Positions 47,413 to 57,148 of a stretch of DNA of 64,000 bases are shown in pieces. This DNA is from Ottelia alismoides (taxonomy: Eukaryota > Streptophyta > Magnoliopsida > Alismatales > Hydrocharitaceae), in the NCBI GenBank assembly GCA_037367405.1, contig JAZKJV010000687.1, positions 434,001 to 498,000 of the forward strand, given 5' to 3'. The notes below the pieces were generated by a model. That model was not told the DNA's origin and did no database searches. It saw only the letters and a program-made list of their open reading frames with translations. Position 1 is the first letter of the stretch; every line of letters begins with the position of its first letter. Position numbers and translations under genes: made by a program.

Positions 47413-48558
47413 TCAGTCCCTGGTAGTGGCGGCGGCGGACACTAGGTGGCCGCAAGGCCCGATGGTGCCTGCAGGAAGGTCGGCGCGATCGAGGGTGGGG
47501 CGCGGGATATATGATGGGGCGACACAGGGCGATAGGGTGAAAGAAGGTGATAGAGGGTACTGGCGGCGGGCGGGGTGCTGGGAGGAAGGGGAAAGTAGGG
47601 GTGCAGGCTTGCGCGGATTGGAGGGTGGAAACGGGCGACGGGAGAAGAAGGGAAAGGGGTGGTGGGGGAGGATGGTACTGGGGATTGGGAAGAAGGGGCG
47701 GCGGCACGGTTTGGGGTTGGGTGATGGCTCGCGAGGTGCGAGGGGGAGGTTGGGAGGGGGTTTTGCTGGGAGTGAAGAGGTCGTGGTGGGAGGGGGACCT
47801 GGGTTGGCAAGAGGAGACACGGGGGTTGGGGAAAATGTCGCGGGGGGTCCTGGGATGGTGGGCGAGGTTGTCGGGGCGGGGGCAGGGGGCGTTGGCGAGG
47901 GCGTATGGGGTGGCGGTGACGGGGCTGGGGTCGCCGGTGCAGGGGGTGCATCGGTGGCAAGGAGGGAAAAGGACGGTGGTGGTGGGGCAGGGGGGCTCGC
48001 CGGGAAGGGCACGGAGGCTGACGATGGGACTGCAAAGGTGACGGGGTCAGCAGTGGTTTGCGGCGTTGGTGGGGCTGTGACTGGGCTCGTGGGTGTCGTA
48101 ACAAGGTGTACGGGTGCAGCGGGTGGGGCGTAGATGGATTCCGGAGGGTTTTGCGAATCTGAAAATACCTGTACAGCGATCGGATCGGCACCTTTTACTT
48201 CCGGAACGGGCTGGACAGCGAAGAAATCATTGGCGACGGCCTTGTTTCCCTCTAAAATGGGCTGGACAACGAGCAGGTCGGCGTTGGCGGCGATATTTTC
48301 ATGATTTTCTTCATCGGGGGCCTGTACAACGGCTTCAATAGTGGACAACTTTGATAGGGCGGCGCACATAGCCTTGAACTCAACCACTAGATCTCGACAT
48401 TTGGACTGGGAAATTTGGAACTTACGTCGTGCGTCCATGTCCTGGATGTAAGCTTCTTCAGCTTGTCGTTTCCACTCCAACGCATGATAGTCTTTCGTTG
48501 CATGTCGGTGCGAATGTCTGGACAGATCGTTAGATCGTGAGGACGATCTGTAGGCCAT
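47413..48558 (-). CDS. ORF-A, proline-rich protein of the array element
   Basis: It has 381 codons from ATG at 48558, next to the primer site, which is the gag position. The N-terminal ~75 residues are Ser/Arg-rich and then helical (ALEWKRQAEEAY...RRKFQISQSKCRDLVAEFK-type). Residues about 75-140 are acidic with VVQAP, VQPI and VQPVPEV repeats. The rest is Pro/Ala/Ser-rich. No zinc knuckle, protease or gag signature is visible. Compared with I2 and I4 this copy lacks one base near 47675, so its last ~85 codons are out of frame with the others. Confidence 0.55.
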   Translation of the reverse strand: MAYRSSSRSNDLSRHSHRHATKDYHALEWKRQAEEAYIQDMDARRKFQISQSKCRDLVVEFKAMCAALSKLSTIEAVVQAPDEENHENIAANADLLVVQPILEGNKAVANDFFAVQPVPEVKGADPIAVQVFSDSQNPPESIYAPPAAPVHLVTTPTSPVTAPPTPQTTADPVTFAVPSSASVPFPASPPAPPPPSFSLLATDAPPAPATPAPSPPPHTPSPTPPAPAPTTSPTIPGPPATFSPTPVSPLANPGPPPTTTSSLPAKPPPNLPLAPREPSPNPKPCRRPFFPIPSTILPHHPFPFFSRRPFPPSNPRKPAPLLSPSSQHPARRQYPLSPSFTLSPCVAPSYIPRPTLDRADLPAGTIGPCGHLVSAAATTRD

Positions 48559-48572
48559 GCTCTGATACCAAA

Positions 48573-49038
48573 TGATGCAACATGACATTAATGATGCAAA
48601 GTGGGATTTTCGCGGCGATTAAAAAAATTATTTGTACGGTGGATTTTTTTGGTGGAAGAATAAATTGGAGGGGAGAAGGAGAGAAGGCGCGCCGGATGCG
48701 CGAGGTTCAAGGGTGAAGAACCGCATAGATCGCGAGGGAGAAGAGAGAGACGAGGGAGAGAGAGATAAAATCTCAATTTTATAAATCACTGAACTGTATC
48801 CATAAGTAGTCTATCATCCCTTTATATAGGGGAGATGGGATTACAAAAATAGAAATTCAACTAATTATCCTAAATTGACTCTAGCCGACTAATCGACTAT
48901 TTGAAATTCAAATTTCCAACTAATTGAGATCACAAGCGATCCCGTTTAAAAATACGACGACTCAAATAAATGTAAATAAAATTAACATATAAAATTAAAT
49001 AAATATGCAGCCCTATATTTCTGTTCTACGCTGCATCA
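48573..49038 (-). repeat. Array LTR L2
   Basis: It is 466 bp, with the primer site to its left. Its right edge (ctgcatca) is followed by 'actaa' and then directly by another LTR. Confidence 0.9.
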
Positions 49039-49559
49039 ACTAATGATGCAAAATGGGATTAATGATGCAAAATGGGATTTTCGCGGCGATAAAAAAATTA
49101 TTTGAACGGTGGATTTTTTTGGTGGAAGAATAAATTGGAGGGGAGAAGGAGAGAAGGCGCGCCGGTTGCGCGAGGTTCAAGGGAGAAGAACCGCGTAGAT
49201 CGCGAGGGAGAAGAGAGAGATGAGGGAGAGAGAGATAAAATCTCAATTTTATAAATCGCTGAACTGTCTCCATAAGTAGTCTATCATCCCTTTATATATA
49301 TATTTGAGGCTCAAAAAAGGGGGAGACACTCATTGGTGTTCGCCCCAAGATTGTATTAAAGAAAATAAGAAAAGATACTTACAAAGATGAGGGGTGTGAG
49401 AAGAAAAGAGAAACCACAAGCAAAAACATCAAAACCCTGGGTCTATGGAACACACCTGCCGGCAACAAAAAGGCCCAGAACCCTACAGAATACACCAGTC
49501 AGCAATAAAGCGAGCGCACAAAATAAGAATGTTTTCCCGATAGAACCGCTGCCCTGAGA

Positions 49560-52150
49560 AAATAGCTTCGTTCCTGCCAAGCCAAATGCACCACAGTCGC
49601 GAAATGTGGGCCAAGAGATCCCGCCTATCCCTATTCCTTTTGGCCCAAAGAAGCTCACAGAGAGCAGCGAGGTTGTCCGCTCACGCCCAAGGCAAGTCGT
49701 CTCAGATCCCCGACACCATCTGGCAGCCGAAGAAAAGGTGGTCAATAGTTTCCTCCTCAGTATTACAAAGGGGACAGGAGGCACTGACGTGAGCAAAGAT
49801 TCTAGCACAACGATCACGAGTCATCAACCTCCGTCTGCGCAGTACCCAAAGGAAGATGCCGATGCACTCCGGCAAGCGCAAGGCCCAAAAAAATCCACAG
49901 TCACGCACAAGAAGAGAAGAATCAGGAGGAGGAGGAATGACCAGAGCCCGGTAGGCCTTTCTCGTAGAAAATGGACCGTCCTTCCAGCGTCAATGACCCA
50001 CTTGCACATTCGGCGTAGCAACGTCACGAAGGGCAACCAACAATGATACAAAATCATCCACCCGCTGCTCCGAGAAGTTCGCGGAGAAGCGTGGACACCA
50101 GCACCCATCCAACCAACAATCAGCCACGGTCGCATTCTTACGCTAATGTGAACAAGCGCGGAAAACACACCTGAAAAGGACCACCACCCGACCAATCGTC
50201 CTTCCAAAACTTGAAGGAGTCCCCCTTCCCCAACACCGGGATGAAAAACGCAGCATTCCTCACAAAGGCGTCCTTGACACTACGCCAAAACGGAGAGGGC
50301 TGGAAGTTCAGTGCCCCCCGCGCCAACCCCAACCGATCGTCGCCCAAAAACTCCCTGAGAACAGAGGTAAAGAAGTTATCATCCGTCCCCCAAATTCTAC
50401 TCACCCACTTGAGTAACAGAGCATCATTCACCACATCTAATCTCCGCACACCGAGGCCACCAAAACGCTTAGGCAAAGTAACGTCATCCCAAGCAACAAG
50501 ATGCAAGCCCCTACCCTCCCCCCCTCTTGCCCCACAGGAAACGACGCATACAACGCTCGATCCGCAATCGAACCCCCGTCGGCATTCTACGAACAGAGAG
50601 AAAGTATAAAGGGATAGAGGAGAGCACCGACTTGAGAAGAATAAGACGCCCCCCCCCCCCCCCTTAGAGAGCAAAGCCGCCCGCCAACCAGCAAGGCGCG
50701 TTTCCACGCGCTCAATCATCAAAAGCCAGTCCCAGACTCTGGTCCGACCCACTGTCAAAGGTAGGCCAAGATAGGCAATAGGAAGCTCAACAGGAGAAGA
50801 TCCAAGCAGCCGACCACACTCCTCCGCCTCTGCAGGCGAAAGGCCAAAGGGAACCACCTTGGATTTGGATGCGTTAATCGACAATCCCGACAATTCACTG
50901 AAAAGGGCGAGAGTGGTTGCCATACCGGAGACCTCCGCGCAACAACCCTCAATAAAGCAAATAGTATCGTCAGCAAATTGGATCAAGGGCACACAGACAT
51001 CCCCCTTATGGAAGCCGTTAGAGAGCCCATCGTCAATCACGCGGTCCACCATACGCGCGAGAACATCCGATGCCAACACGAAAAGAAGGGGCGCAAGGGG
51101 ACAGCCCTGGCGCACCCCCCTTCTTGGTTGGAAAGAACCACCAAACGGCCTGCCATTGATCATCACGGAGAGGGAAGCTGTGGTGACGCATCTGCGCATC
51201 CACGAAATCCACAAGTCAGGGAATCCACGCCTACGCAAAACCGACCAAAGAAACCGCCAATCCGGGCAATCGTATGCCTTAGCAAAATCGATCTTCCAGA
51301 GTACCCCCTTCTTTTGCTCCTTTTTCCACTCAGCGACCAATTTAGAGGCAACAACAATGCAATCAACGATCTGCCTTCCCTTAATGAAAGCGGCCTGGAC
51401 CGGAGATATAAGAGAGTCCAAAACCCGAGCCAAACGAGTGGCTAAGACTTTAGCCACGATAAGGTAAATGCCATTAGAGACAGAGATGATCCGATAATCC
51501 TCAATGCGCTGCGCCGCCGACTTTTTTGGAATCAAGACAATGTTAGCCCAATTAAGACGATCAAAACCAAAGTTGCCCGCACAAAAATCCGATATGACGT
51601 CCATAACGTCGCCGGCTACTAACTCCAAGAAATCGCGATAGAAAGCAACCGAGAAGCCGTCGGGGTCCGGGGACGAATCAACATTTAAGGCCCATACGGC
51701 CTCCTTTGTCTCCACCACAGAAATGGGACGCATTAGAATCGCTGAGTCAGAATCCGAAAGAGAAGACGCGCCAAGACCCAGCCAGCGCCACCTACGCGGA
51801 GAGCAAGACGATGAGAAGCACTTGAAGTGATCCACAATGGCACTCCCCATCTCCCTTTCCCCAGAAATCTGAACATCATTGACGGAGAGACCCCACATCA
51901 AATTGAAACGTTTTCTATTGCTCGCCACACGGTGAAAGAATGCCGTATTTGCGTCGCCCTCTTTTAGCCATTTTAAACGCGATCGCTGCCGCCATTCAAC
52001 GATGCGTTTCTTGTCCTTAGCCTGCACCCGAGATTGAGCAGAGAAGCGCTCCAGAAGTTCCTCAGGCAAAAGGTCCCGCTCGTTCTCCGTCGAATCAAGG
52101 CGCAAGATAATGTCCTCCGCCTCCGCGCGCAAAGCAATACGCGCCAGCAT
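49560..52150 (-). pseudogene. LINE-C ORF2 fragment (RT and zinc-binding tail)
   Basis: The frame at 52150-50138 (670 codons) is intact through RT: RDFLELVAGDVMDV, IEDYRIISVSNG, RRGVRQGCPLAPLLF, QFADDTICFIEG and LGLPLTVGR. A run of 15 C (50649-50663; G on the coding strand) then replaces the normal RGGRLVLLK codons and puts about 30 residues out of frame before homology resumes (LHLVAWDDVTLPKRFGGLGV). The frame changes again near 50150. The zf-RVT motif (CPLCNTEEETIDHLFFGC) is at about 49770-49720. Confidence 0.85.
50649..50663. repeat. 15-base C homopolymer inside LINE-C
   Basis: It is a run of 15 C where related LINEs have a short G/R-coding segment (SRGGRLV). It is either real slippage or an assembly artefact. 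Confidence 0.8.
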
Positions 52151-52395
52151 AGAGTCCTTCTAGAGTCCTATATCATCCCTTTATATAGGAGGGATGAGAT
52201 TACAAAAATAGAAATTCAACTAATTATCCTAAATTAACTCTAACCGACTAACCGACTAATTTGAAATTTAAATTTCCAACTAATTGAGATCACAGGCGAT
52301 CCTGTTTAAAAATACGACGACTCAAATAAACGTAAATAAAATTAACATATAAAATTAAATAAATATGCAGCCCTATATTTCTGTTCCACGCTGCA

Positions 52396-52686
52396 TCAAC
52401 TCTCCTCCGCTTTAAAAATTCGTCTCCCGACGAATTGCTGGATCTGCAGGCTTGGAGGTTGATAAATTCGAATCCGCATTCTCGGGTATCCCATGGAAGA
52501 ATTGGTGTGGAGCAATGACGGGATCCATTCATGCGCGACACGGGCGTTGGCGACGTGGCCTTCATGGTGGAAGAGCCGGTGTGGCACATAGGCGGTCGTC
52601 CATCCAGATTTCATCCCGTTGACGTGGTGCTCGAAGAACTGATGGGGCATCTTCATGACGATCAACTCGACCCGTGGAGAGTCCAT
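52396..52686 (-). pseudogene. ORF-B copy in I2, frameshifted
   Basis: It starts MDSPRVELIVMKMPHQFFEH at 52686. After HEWIPS one base is missing compared with I1 and I4, and the rest is read in another frame. Confidence 0.45.
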
Positions 52687-52750
52687 ATCAAAGCAATAGC
52701 ACAAGGAGAGTAGAGGAGGAGATGTGTCCAGGGAATTAAGCCATGGGGCC

Positions 52751-52758
52751 TTTATATA
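52751..52758 (-). promoter_or_regulatory. TATA box upstream of ORF-B
   Basis: TATATAAA on the minus strand lies within CCTATATAAAGGCCCC, 65 bases before the ORF-B ATG. In I1 (tttaaatagg) and I4 (ttttaatagg) it has decayed. The CT-rich stretch between (CTCCTCCTCTACTCTCC) resembles a plant 5' UTR. Confidence 0.5.
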
Positions 52759-52965
52759 GGTGAAACCCATGATCCTAATCCTAATAGGATAAGGAGGTTT
52801 TCCATATTTCCTCTTTTCAGCACTTCTTTTAAAATATTTCTGCTTCAGGGGGTTGGCATGCAAATTTCGCACCCCTTCACTTAAATAAAATCCAAAGCAT
52901 GTTTTATTCTCCCTATAACCCTTTTGATGAGAGCCTTTGGGAGAGGAGGTCTTTCTGCAAATTTT

Positions 52966-54187
52966 TCAAATTAGCTTCTTATCCCAAGTTTCATGGGATT
53001 GGAACCCCGTAGATATCGGGCCTCCTGTTAGGGTTCGACCTCTTAGTCCCTGGCAGTGGTGGCGGCGGACGCTAGGTGTCCGCAAGGCCCGATGGTGCCT
53101 GCAGGAAGGCCGACGCGATCGAGGGCGGGGCATGGGATATATGCTGGGGCGACACAGGGCGATAGGGGGAAAGAAGGTGATAGAGGGTTCTGGCGGCGGG
53201 CAGGGTGTTGGGAGGAAGGGGAAAGTAGGGGTGCAGGCGCGTGCGGATTGGAGGGTGGAAACGGGCAACGGGAGGAGAAGGGAAAGGGGTGGCGGGGGAG
53301 GATGGGTACTGGGGATTGGGAAGAAGGGGCGGCGGCATGGTTTGGGGTTGGGTGATGGCTCGCGAGGCACGAGGGGGAGGTTGGGAGGGGGTTTTGCTGG
53401 GAGTGAAGAGGTCGCGGTGGGAGGGGGACCTGGGTTGGCGAGAGGGGACACGGGGGTTGGGGAAAATGTCGCGGGGGGTCCTGGGATGGTGGGCGAGGTT
53501 GTCGGGGCAGGGGCTGGGGGCGTTGGCGAGGGCGTATGGGGTGGCGGTGACGGGGCTGGGGTCGCAGGTGCAGGGGGTGCGTCGGTGGCAAGGAGGGAAA
53601 AGGGCGGTGGTGGTGGGGCAGGGGGGCTCGCCGGGAAGGGCACGGAGGCTGACGATGGGACCGCAAAGGTGACGGGTCGGCAATGGTTTGCGACGTTGGT
53701 GGGGCTGTGACTGGCTCATGGGTGTCGTAACAAGGTGTACGGGTGCAACGGGTGGGGCGTAGATGGATTCCGGAGGGTTTTGCGAATCTAAAAATACCTG
53801 TACAACGATCGGATCGGCACCTTTTACTTCCGGAACGGGCTGGACAGCGAAGAAGTCATTGGCGACGGCCTTGTTTCCCTCTAAAACGGGCTGGAGAGCG
53901 AGCAGGTCGGCGTTGACGGCGATATTTTCGTGATTTTCTTCATCAGGGGCCTGGACAACGGCTTCAGTAGTGGACAACTTTGATAGGGCGGCGCACATAG
54001 CCTTGAACTCAGCCACTAGATCTCGACATTTGGACTGGGAAATTTGGAACTTATGTCGTGCGTCCATGTCCTGGTTGTAAGCTTCTTCGGCTTGTCGTTT
54101 CCACTCCAACGCATGATTGTCTTTCGTTGCATATCGGTGCGAACGTCTGGACGGATCGTTAGATCGTGAGGACGATCTGTAGGCCAT
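52966..54187 (-). pseudogene. ORF-A copy in I2, frameshifted
   Basis: ATG is at 54187. The first ~150 codons follow ORF-A of I1 and I4. A one-base loss near 53712 then throws the frame. The original frame is readable at 53643-52966 (MPFPASPPAPPPPPFSLLAT...) and ends FQSHETWDKKLI. Confidence 0.55.
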
Positions 54188-54201
54188 GCTCTGATACCAA
54201 A

Positions 54202-54660
54202 TGATGCAAAATGGGATTAATGATGCAAAATGGGATTTTCGCGGCGATAAAAAAAATTATTTGAATGGTGGATTTTTTTGATGGAAGAATAAATTGGAGG
54301 GGAGAAGGAGAGAAGGCGCGTCGGATGCGTGAGGTTCAAGGGAGAAGAACCACGTAGATCGCGAGGGAGAAGAGAGAGACGAGGGAGAGAGAGATAAAAT
54401 CTCAATTTTATAAATCACTGAACTGTCTCCATAAGTAGTCTATCATCCCTTTATATAGGAGGGATGAGGTTACAAAAATAGAAATTCAACTAATTATCCT
54501 AAATTGACTCTAACCGACTAATTTGAAATTCAAATTTCCAACTAATTGAGATCATATGTGATCCCGTTTAAAAATACGATGACTCAAATAAACGTAAATA
54601 AAATTAACATATAAAATTAAATAAATAAGCAGCCCTATATTTCTGTTTAACGCTGCATCA
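54202..54660 (-). repeat. Array LTR L4
   Basis: It is 459 bp, with the primer site of I2 on its left and the polypurine side of I3 on its right. TATA box TATATAAA is at 54457-54450. Confidence 0.9.
54450..54457 (-). promoter_or_regulatory. LTR TATA box (example in L4)
   Basis: TATATAAA in CTCCTATATAAAGGGATG is conserved in most of the eight LTRs. Transcription of the element would start about 30 bases further on the minus strand. Confidence 0.6.
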
Positions 54661-55614
54661 ACTCTCCTTCGCGGGATTGGAGGGTGGAAATGGGCGACGG
54701 GAGGAGAAGGGAAAGGGGTGGCGGGGGAGGATGGGTACTGGGGATTGGGAAGAAGGGGCGGCGGCACGGTTTGGGGTTGGGTGATGGCTCGCGAGGCGCG
54801 AGGGGGAGGTTGGGAGGGGGTTTTGCTGGGAGTGAAGAGGTCGCGGTGGGAGGGGGACCTGGGTTGGCGAGAGGGGACACGAGGGTTGGGGAAAATGTCG
54901 CGGGGGGTCCTGGGATGGTGGGCGAGGTTGTCGGGGCGGGTGCCGTGGGCGTTGGCGAGGGCGTATGGGGTGGCAGTGACAGGGCTGGGGTTGCAGGTGC
55001 AGGGGGTGCGTCGGTGGCAAGGAGGGAAAAGGGCGGTGGTGGTGGGGCAGGGGGCTCACCGGGAAGGGCACGGAGGCTAACGATGGGACCGCAAAGGTGA
55101 CGGGGTCGGCAGTGGTTTGCGGTGTTGGTGGGGCTGTGACTGGGCTCGTGGGTGTCGTAACAAGGTGTACGGGTGCAGCTAGGGCGTAGATGGATTCTGG
55201 AGGGTTTTGCGAATCTGAAAATACCTGTACAGCGATCGGATCTACCCCTTTTACTTCCGGAACGGGCTGGACATCGAAGAAATCATTGGCGACGGCCTTG
55301 TTTCCCTCTAAAATGGGCTGGATAGCGAGCAGGTCAGCGTTGACGGCGATATTTTCGTGATTTTCTTCATCGGGGGCCTGGACAACGGCTTTGGTAGTGG
55401 ACAACTTTGATAGGGCGGCGCACATAGCCTTGAACTCAGCCACTAGATCTGGACATTTGGACTGTGAAATTTGGAACTTATGTCGTGCGTCCATGTCCTG
55501 GTTGTAAGCTTCTTCGGCTCGTTGTTTCCACTCCAACGCATGATACTCTTTCGTTACATGTCGGTGCGAACGTCTGGACGGATCGTTAGATCGTGAGGAC
55601 GATCTGTAGGCCAT
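54661..55614 (-). CDS. ORF-A, truncated form (318 codons)
   Basis: It starts MAYRSSSRSNDPSRRSHRHV at 55614 and stays open to the deletion joint, where it runs to the polypurine tract. Small deletions near 55180 and 55050 change frame relative to I4. Confidence 0.5.
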
Positions 55615-55628
55615 GCTCTGATACCAAA
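54661..55628 (-). mobile_element. Array internal region I3, deleted form
   Basis: The primer site is at 55626-55615. About 835 bp present in I4 (ORF-A C-terminus, spacer, promoter, ORF-B) are missing: the polypurine side (actctccttcgc) joins directly to ggattggagggtgg. The same joint occurs in I5. Confidence 0.85.
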
Positions 55629-56101
55629 TGATGCAAAATGGGATTAATGATGCAAAATGGGATTTTCGCGGCGATAAAAAAATTATTTGAACGGTGGATT
55701 TTTTTGGTGGAAGAATAAATTGGAGGGGAGAAGGAGAGAAGGCACGCCGGATGCGCGAGGTTCAAGGGAGAAGAACCGCGTAGATCGCGAGGGAGAAGAG
55801 AGAGACGAGGGAGAGAGAGAGATAAAATCTCAAACTCAATTTTATAAATCACTGAACTGTCTCCATAAGTAGTCTATCATTCCTTTATATAGGAGGGATG
55901 AGATTACAAAAATAGAAATTCAACTAATTATCCTAAATTGACTCTAACCGACTAACCGACTATTTGAAATTCAAATTTCCAACTAATTGAGATCACATGC
56001 GATCTCGTTTAAAAATACGATGACTCAAATAATTGTAAATAAAATTAACATATAAAATTAAATAAATATGCAACCCTATATTTCTGTTCTACGCTGCATC
56101 A
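55629..56101 (-). repeat. Array LTR L5
   Basis: It is 473 bp, followed by actaa and LTR L6, the same junction as L2/L3. Confidence 0.9.
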
Positions 56102-56106
56102 ACTAA

Positions 56107-56563
56107 TGATGCAAAATGGGATTAATGATGCAAAATGGGATTTTCGCGGCGATAAAAAAATTTATTTGAACGGTGGATTTTTTTGGTGGAAGAATAAATT
56201 GGAGGGGAGAAGGAGAGAAGGCATGCCGGATGCGCGAGGTTCAAGGGAGAAGAACTGCGTAGATCGCGAGGGAGAAGAGAGAGACGAGGGAGAGAGAGAT
56301 AACATCTCAATTTTATAAATCGCTGAACTGTCTCCTTAAGTAGTCTATCATCCCTTTATATAGGAGGGATGAGATTACAAAAATAGAAATTCAACTAATT
56401 ATCCTAAATTGACTCTAACCGACTAATTTGAAATTCAAATTTCCAACTAATTGAGATCACAGGTGATCCCGTTTAAAAATACGACGACTCAAATAAACGT
56501 AAATAAAATTAACATATAAAATTAAATAAATATGCAGCCCATATTTCTGTCCACGCTGCATTA
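56107..56563 (-). repeat. Array LTR L6
   Basis: It is 457 bp, with no insertion in its TATA region, unlike its counterpart L3. Confidence 0.9.
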
Positions 56564-56576
56564 ACTCTCCTCCGCT

Positions 56577-56852
56577 TTAAAAATTCGTCTCCCTACGAAT
56601 TGTTGGATCTGCAGGCTTGGAGGTTGATAAATTCGAATCCGCGTTCTCGGGCATCCCATGGAAGAATTGGTGTGGAGCAAATGGCGGGATCCATTCATGC
56701 GCGACGCGGGCGTTGGCGACGTGGCCTTCGTGGTGGAAGAGCAGGTGGGGCGCATAGGCGGGCGTCCATCCGGATTTCATCCCGTTGACGTGGTGCTCGA
56801 AAAACTGATGGGGCATCTTCATGACGATCAACTCGACCCGTGGAGAGTCCAT
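56577..56852 (-). CDS. ORF-B, 91 aa, unknown
   Basis: It starts MDSPRVELIVMKMPHQFFEH and ends IRRETNF, the same length as in I1. The upstream TATA equivalent is mutated. The TAA stop abuts the polypurine tract. Confidence 0.4.
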   Translation of the reverse strand: MDSPRVELIVMKMPHQFFEHHVNGMKSGWTPAYAPHLLFHHEGHVANARVAHEWIPPFAPHQFFHGMPENADSNLSTSKPADPTIRRETNF

Positions 56853-57148
56853 ATCAAAGCAATAGCACAAAGAGAGTAGAGGAGGAGATGTGTCCAGGGA
56901 ATTAAGCCATGGGGCCTTTTAATAGGTGAAACCCATGATCCTAATCATAATTGGATAAGGAGGTTTTCCAGATTTCCTCTTTTCAGCACTTCTTTTAAAA
57001 TATTTCTGCTTCAGGGGGTTGCATGCAAATTTCGCACCCCTTCACATAAATAAAATCCAAAGCATGTTTTATTCTCCCTATAACCCTTTTGATGAGAGCC
57101 TTTGGGAAAGGGGGTCTTTCTGCAAATTTTCCAAATTAGCTTTTTATC

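Larger units (their letters stand above)
46769..48572 (-). mobile_element. Array internal region I1
   Basis: From right to left it holds the iMet primer site (48570-48559), ORF-A (48558-47413), a spacer, a degraded TATA region (ttaaatagg, 47127), ORF-B (47057-46782) and the polypurine tract, which is split by the LINE-A target duplication. Confidence 0.85.
49299..52170 (-). mobile_element. LINE-C, 5'-truncated L1-type LINE
   Basis: The 3' tail (gagtgtctcccccttttttgagcctc on the minus strand, in shorter form) is at about 49325-49299, with a very short A-rich end. The 5' break is in the endonuclease-RT linker at 52170, where the first bases show a small direct repeat (GGACTCTA twice within 20 bp), a typical junction filler. 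Confidence 0.9.
49044..52398 (-). repeat. Array LTR L3, interrupted by LINE-C
   Basis: The pieces are 49044-49298 and 52188-52398, with the 17-bp duplication tatcatccctttatata (49282-49298, 52171-52187) around LINE-C. The duplicated bases include the LTR TATA box. Confidence 0.9.
52399..54201 (-). mobile_element. Array internal region I2
   Basis: It is complete from primer site (54199-54188) to polypurine tract (52410-52399, GCGGAGGAGAGT on the minus strand). It contains ORF-A, the TATA box and ORF-B. Confidence 0.85.

Noticed and set aside
47426..48133. Long Gly-rich plus-strand frames opposite ORF-A (also near 53241-53672, 54684-55100, 57507-57929)
   Set aside because: They are the antisense of the proline-rich part. 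GC-rich repetitive codons keep all frames open. ORF-A has the conserved start next to the primer site.
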